DNA of 64,000 nucleotides from Melanocharis versteri (lineage: Eukaryota > Chordata > Aves > Passeriformes > Melanocharitidae): assembly GCA_013397845.1 (NCBI GenBank), contig VZTG01001075.1:1869-65868 (forward strand). Direction: 5' to 3'. The notes beneath the pieces were generated by a model. That model had not been told where the DNA came from. It saw only the letters and a list, made by a program, of their open reading frames with translations, and searched no databases. A program made the position numbers and the translations under genes. Of this stretch, positions 59,801-64,000 are shown one piece after another (position 1 is the stretch's first letter; the number at the start of each line of letters is the position of its first letter).

Positions 59801-62339
59801 CTAGCTAAAAATGAATGTTTTAAGGTAGAGTGGATGTTGGTGCATACAGCAGCATCCTTTGAGCAAAGAATGACTTTGTTAAAAACACCCACAGCAACCA
59901 CAAAAAAAAATCTACTGCAAGTAAAATACTAAATCATCATGGTCTGATCTGTGAGTCCCATGCTCTATAAATAAATCTGTAAAGCTCTTACCTTAGTGGC
60001 AATTTCAGTGATTCCAGCATTTTACAAGCATTTACTAAATCTTCTGGTGACAGCAACTATTAAAATAGTAAAACATATTTATTCACAGCTGGCATTTCAG
60101 GTGTATAGTAGAACATCAAAACAAAGTTTTAGTAGCTGCAGCTATAAAATACACCAGGCTACACTTATTGTTAATTCTTTTTCTTTCCTATTGTGCAGTC
60201 TATTTTCTTGGTTTCTACCCTCCTTTCTGTTCCCTTACGATGTGTTCTATAATAATCCTTCTTGCCCTATTTACAGAAAGGATTGTTGTATTTTGTGAAA
60301 AAAATCCCCAGAACATTCACCATTCTTTAGTAGCCTCTGTCCTTTCAGTTTTGTTTCCAGATAAGTATGGATTTTCCCTTTTACATGGTATCATAAAAAA
60401 CAGCATACATTATTACAACTTGTATGTATTGTAAGGAAGAATGAGAAAGGAAAAAGGTAAAAACCCTGTGATTTTAATAAACAGCTGATCACATCTTGCT
60501 GCAGACAAGTAGAATGAGCAGGTGGTAGGGGACATTTTTACCCTTTTTTATTTCCTTATCACCGAAGCCCTGTTATAACATATAAGCAATGCCTCACCTC
60601 TAGCCCTCGAGCACGATTCACCAGGCAGTACACTTCCGTGAGAGACATGATCCCCCCTCGCTCCTGTGTCAATAAGCACAAGACTGGTAAGAGAAACTGC
60701 ATTAACCCAGGAAACACAGCATCTCTGCTTGCAGGCGGCTGATTAAACAGGTAAAACAGACAGGCTAAATGATGGGCCCTAATAGGAAAAACTAAAGAGG
60801 TAAGTTGTACCTTTCACTAATCATTTTAAAATGCAAAACAGTGACACTACACCCAAGGACTGTGACTTACTTTGATTTTAAAGCAGAGAATAAGTCACAG
60901 GAACAAGGAATTTCAATATATTAAATACATCAATCAATTTACCATTTTTACTTTTCAGAAAACACCGTTTTCCATTCTGATCACAGTAGTAGCACATACC
61001 TTTCACAAAAATACTGTAGTATATATGCTTTTTAGTAGGAACATAGCTTTATAAGTTGCAACATGAAATTTAACTTTTTCATGAGAAACCTGTAATCTGT
61101 AATAGCTTAAGATAAATTAAAACAAGAGCTATTACTAAGGGTTGGTAATCTACTTAATAATTCTGTCCTATATTTGCAAAATATGTCAATTTTAAGCAGT
61201 TTGAAGACTCACTACTTATATTTTCAGTCAGTGTCATTTCACTCTTTCTTTAAAAAAAGAAATATTCTGCAGCAAGGGGTGAATACAGGGCTGTTCAAAT
61301 AGAAGAAAGACCACTTGACCGATTTTCTAAATCTCATCAACATTTTGCAAATCAGAAGTTGATGAATTTGACTTTTCCAAAGAAAAATTTGTACTTTTAT
61401 TTAAAATTTTTTATTCAAAAACACAATGTATATTCCTCCCATAAATATTGAATAGGAGGTTGTGCTGCTGAATCTGCTTTAAAAGAGGCAGAGTACTACA
61501 GCCAAAACACACTACCATCAAAATTCAGCAACACGTGGAAAATGCTGGTGCAAGATGTGGTGCTTTACCTCTAAGGGTGTCTGCAGGATTCCAGCCAGTT
61601 GCTTTGCCAGTTGCATGTGGTACTGTGTACCAGATCCATACGTTTCCCTCGTAACTGGGTTAGCTATACCCATACTCAGTAGATAGGACTTGAACCTAAT
61701 GGTCTGAACAAGCAAATAAACAGATAAATTTAAAAGTCCATCAGCTAATGAGTGATTCTGGTTTTTAAAAATCTTTGGTTTTATTACTATAACACAGTTT
61801 TGGTGAATAAATCCTTCAGTTTCCTACCAATAAAGTCAATTACTAGGCAAAGAGAAGGCAAGACTTAGTACCATTTATTTTTGACCAGCACAGGTAAAAA
61901 AAATAGAAAAATTTATATAAAAGCAGTAAAATCATTGCTTTTAAAAAGGGTTAAAAGAAAAATTAACACTAAGCAAGTAAACTCTACATCAAGTACAAAG
62001 GACTAAACACAACAAACCCAATCAGCAAGGGTTTTTATTAACGTTACATTAATAGTTTTCTGCTTTTCATAGGAACATTTTTGTAGAATTTAAAAACAAA
62101 ATTAATTTACCTCATCCTCAGTGATGTCACCTTGTTTTTCTTTAATCTTGTTAGCTATTGACTTGGATAATTCCACCATTTCCTTAGCCTATCAGGAAAC
62201 ACACACAGATAAGTCAACTTCCAGCTCAACAGAGAAAAGCGTGCTTAAAACTGAGAAAACAAGCGAAAGTCTACTTGGACAAGTGACACATGCCATCCAT
62301 CCATACCTTCTCCATTAGTTTGCTAAGGTCCTCAAAAGC
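56750..62339 (-). CDS. VPS36: Vacuolar protein-sorting-associated protein 36, C-terminal 210 residues in eight exons (gene continues past right edge)
   Basis: Exons 62339-62307, 62188-62111, 61703-61569, 60663-60598, 60056-59992, 59541-59457, 57003-56927 and 56843-56750 join in phase to 210 codons plus TAA. The protein matches human VPS36 (386 residues) from about residue 177 to the end with few changes. VPS36 is the ESCRT-II subunit that binds ubiquitin and phosphoinositide through its N-terminal GLUE domain (not in the window) and pairs with SNF8 and VPS25 through tandem winged-helix domains, which are what is present here. It sorts ubiquitinated cargo into multivesicular bodies. Conserved landmarks: [83 protein letters not shown] and the GHLCRDDSVEGLRFYPNLF ending. 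All introns are GT-AG. The gene runs in the same direction as THSD1, as in human 13q14.3. Confidence 0.97.
56927..57003 (-). CDS. VPS36: VPS36 exon (25 codons + 2)
   Basis: Encodes [20 protein letters not shown] then LLAKE and a split Arg (AG|G). The acceptor is 'ggtttttgacag' and the donor GTAAGT. Confidence 0.96.
57004..59456 (-). other. VPS36: VPS36 intron
   Basis: About 2.5 kb, AT-rich; no exon or strong repeat was recognised. Confidence 0.8.
59457..59541 (-). CDS. VPS36: VPS36 exon (second winged-helix start)
   Basis: G completes Arg, then [20 protein letters not shown] and MVAAALET. The acceptor is 'tgattttag'-like and the donor GTAAGT. Confidence 0.96.
59992..60056 (-). CDS. VPS36: VPS36 exon (21 codons + 2)
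   Basis: Encodes LLSPEDLVNACKMLESLKLP then L and a split Arg. The acceptor is 'ctattttaatag' and the donor GTAAGA. Confidence 0.95.
60598..60663 (-). CDS. VPS36: VPS36 exon (22 codons)
   Basis: Encodes [20 protein letters not shown] followed by LE, with phase 0 on both sides. The donor is GTGAGG. Confidence 0.96.
61569..61703 (-). CDS. VPS36: VPS36 exon (45 codons, first winged-helix region)
   Basis: Encodes [20 protein letters not shown] then [20 protein letters not shown] and QTPLE. The acceptor is 'tgcttgttcag' and the donor GTAAAG. Nearly identical to human. Confidence 0.97.
62111..62188 (-). CDS. VPS36: VPS36 exon (26 codons)
   Basis: Encodes AKEMVELSKSIANKIKEKQG followed by DITEDE; phase 0 on both sides. 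The acceptor is 'tttcctgatag' and the donor GTAAAT. This is the helical linker before the first winged helix. Confidence 0.93.
62307..62339 (-). CDS. VPS36: VPS36 exon (11 codons)
   Basis: Encodes AFEDLSKLMEK. The acceptor is 'tttttatttcag' and the donor GTATGG; phase 0 on both sides. Human has Ile where this has Glu in LM[I/E]KA. It is the most 5' exon visible. Confidence 0.9.
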
Positions 62340-64000
62340 CTGAAATAAAAAGCAGACAATGCAGATCAGTATAATTACAGCATTCAGCTTCATGGATACA
62401 GGGAGCAGCCTTTGTCCACCTACCCAAGCTATTCATGAGAGCTGCTACCCCTTTAGATTAGCGTGTTACAATGTGAGACACCATACCTTATTTGTTGATA
62501 CAACTGTTTTACAGCACGTCTTATAATGAAAATAAACAACAAAGAATGAAGAAGAGAGTCAGTCACACACTTTACCAGTATATGAACAGATTTTCGATAT
62601 GATTTATGATGTCCATGTGATAGGAAGGGACAATGAGATACTGAGTCCCAGAAAAGATCAAACTGTCCAGGTTTATTATGCTCTCTGTAAAGTGGGGGAA
62701 GGTTTCTGGGTAGTGATGGTAGGTTTTATTCCAACAATTAACCCTCACTTAAGGAGATCTGTTGTTTCTGGCCAGCTGCAAGACAGCTGTAAAGCTACAG
62801 ATGTACTCCTCCCAACAAGACAACCTTAGTTTAATCAGTGGATATTACTTAATTAGTAAGAAACACTCATTTCAAATGAGCAAGGAAGAGGGTATCTGAG
62901 GGACAAAACCTCTGAAATGTGTGGCAACATCTCTTCATTTAAGTACTACAATAAAATGCTGTGGTCTCAAATACAACTCTACAACAACCCACAGAAGGTT
63001 TTTAGGCTTAAATAAATCATACTTTAAAAACAGCTGAAGGTATACTGAAATTCGACATTTTTAGTAATGATAAACTACCATTAAAAAATTCGTGTTAAAA
63101 AAAAAGAGAGCTAGCAATTCCATTAATGCAACTATATTAAAGAGCAACTCTTTTCTCCCACTCTCATCAACACACATTCATTCAGCCTCCCCACTTCTCT
63201 CAAATACATGACAACATGTCCAGGTGGTCAACCTTTTCAAACAACCTTTTTTGAACAACAGGTGTGAGAAAAATTCCTGGAAAAAAATTCCTTTTCATTT
63301 GAAGTTTGGCTGACAGCAGCATCCAAGCCCTCCAGCCACAAATAAAGAAGGTCCAGCTACACTGTCAAATGGCCAGAGAGACATCTCGTCTACAGCTTCT
63401 AGTCACTGCATCTATGTCATTTCTGGCTTACTCTGACTAATCCCCCACCAGAAAGACACACTTCAGCAGTGCTTTTGCAGGAAAACTCCATTGTTCCCAC
63501 CTAATTTAGGTGCCTTATGTAGAAGCTTATTGGTGAGAGATTCAACATGCAAAGAACAAAAGGAGATGCCTCTAGAAGGAGACAGGGTTTGCTTTTCAAC
63601 TCCTGATAGTGCCAGTGTTTCTCCACTGACTGGAAAAGTTTAGCCTTGTAACACTTGGTACCTGAGTAAGTTATCCAAAATTAAGTGGTCCACAGGGAGA
63701 AGAGAAAATATACCACTGTATAACAATAATTTACCACTAAGAAAACAGAAGTTTCTCTTTGGAATACTTCTTACTCCCTAATCTGCCAAATTGAATAATT
63801 TACAACAGATTTCCCAATCTCTAGTGTAAATCAAAGTCCTGCTACTCTACTTGTATATGATATCAACAAGAAGTTTTAAAAGAAGGCTTTTCCCAGCTTA
63901 TTTCTAATCTCTATACCTGCATGAAAACAACATTCATCAAAAGAACCCCTGATTTAGCTAAATAAACAGCATGCTGTGTCTAACTCCTCCTCTGCCTGAC
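62340..64000 (-). other. VPS36: VPS36 intron continuing to the window edge
   Basis: The next upstream exon should encode a charged EEKRKETDKN-like stretch ending before AFEDL. I could not find it here, so this intron extends past the right edge. Confidence 0.65.

Noticed and set aside
1..64000. CRISPR arrays, tRNA or rRNA genes, bacterial operons, phage or plasmid functions
   Set aside because: Nothing in the sequence supports them. The only short tandem array is the 9-bp repeat at 45876-45919, which has no spacers. All coding evidence is spliced vertebrate genes and CR1 elements.

Overview
This is ordinary nuclear DNA from a bird. The evidence is intron-rich, low-density coding sequence, several CR1 LINE copies of different ages (one ends in the CR1-type ATTCTATRA-like 3' tail), and genes that match amniote orthologues closely but are split by consensus GT-AG introns. 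The species cannot be fixed from the window. I found no operon, CRISPR array, phage, plasmid or bacterial-type system.

Three protein-coding genes can be supported. (1) On the + strand at 9.3-15.9 kb is a complete seven-coding-exon secreted fibrinogen-related gene, closest to FGL1 (hepassocin). It joins in frame to 337 residues: signal peptide, short Leu-rich coiled-coil with one Cys, full fibrinogen C-terminal (FReD) domain, acidic/Gly tail. (2) On the - strand, from about 45.7 or 41.4 kb down to about 19.8 kb, is THSD1. It has four coding exons (39782-39839, 33513-34478, 25457-25615, 20721-22096) that join in frame to 852 residues: signal peptide, N-terminal ectodomain, one thrombospondin type-1 repeat, transmembrane segment, long cytoplasmic tail. 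A 5' non-coding exon lies in one of two GC-rich islands. (3) On the - strand at 56.3-62.3 kb, and continuing past the right edge, are the last eight coding exons of VPS36 (ESCRT-II), encoding the C-terminal 210 residues.

Layout: 1-1640, two CR1 copies in opposite orientation; 1.6-9.3 kb, intergenic with one old CR1 scrap; 9.3-15.9 kb, the FGL1-like gene; 15.9-19.8 kb, tail-to-tail spacer with a CR1; 19.8-45.7 kb, THSD1 with long introns holding an old CR1 and MIR/CORE-SINE-like relics; 45.7-46.0 kb, CpG-rich island with a 9-bp tandem repeat, followed by a younger CR1; 46.4-56.3 kb, intergenic with an ancient CR1; 56.3-64 kb, VPS36.

THSD1 next to VPS36 in the same orientation matches the human 13q14.3 order as I recall it. 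The FGL1-like gene is not part of that human neighbourhood (human FGL1 is on chromosome 8), so this looks like a separate FGL1 paralogue. The three proteins do not form one pathway: they act as a secreted FReD ligand, an endothelial/adhesion membrane protein and an endosomal sorting subunit. The most useful results are the gene models joined across introns, the unusual splice sites and ambiguous bases, and the transposon/CpG-island junction. I do not see a previously undescribed system here.
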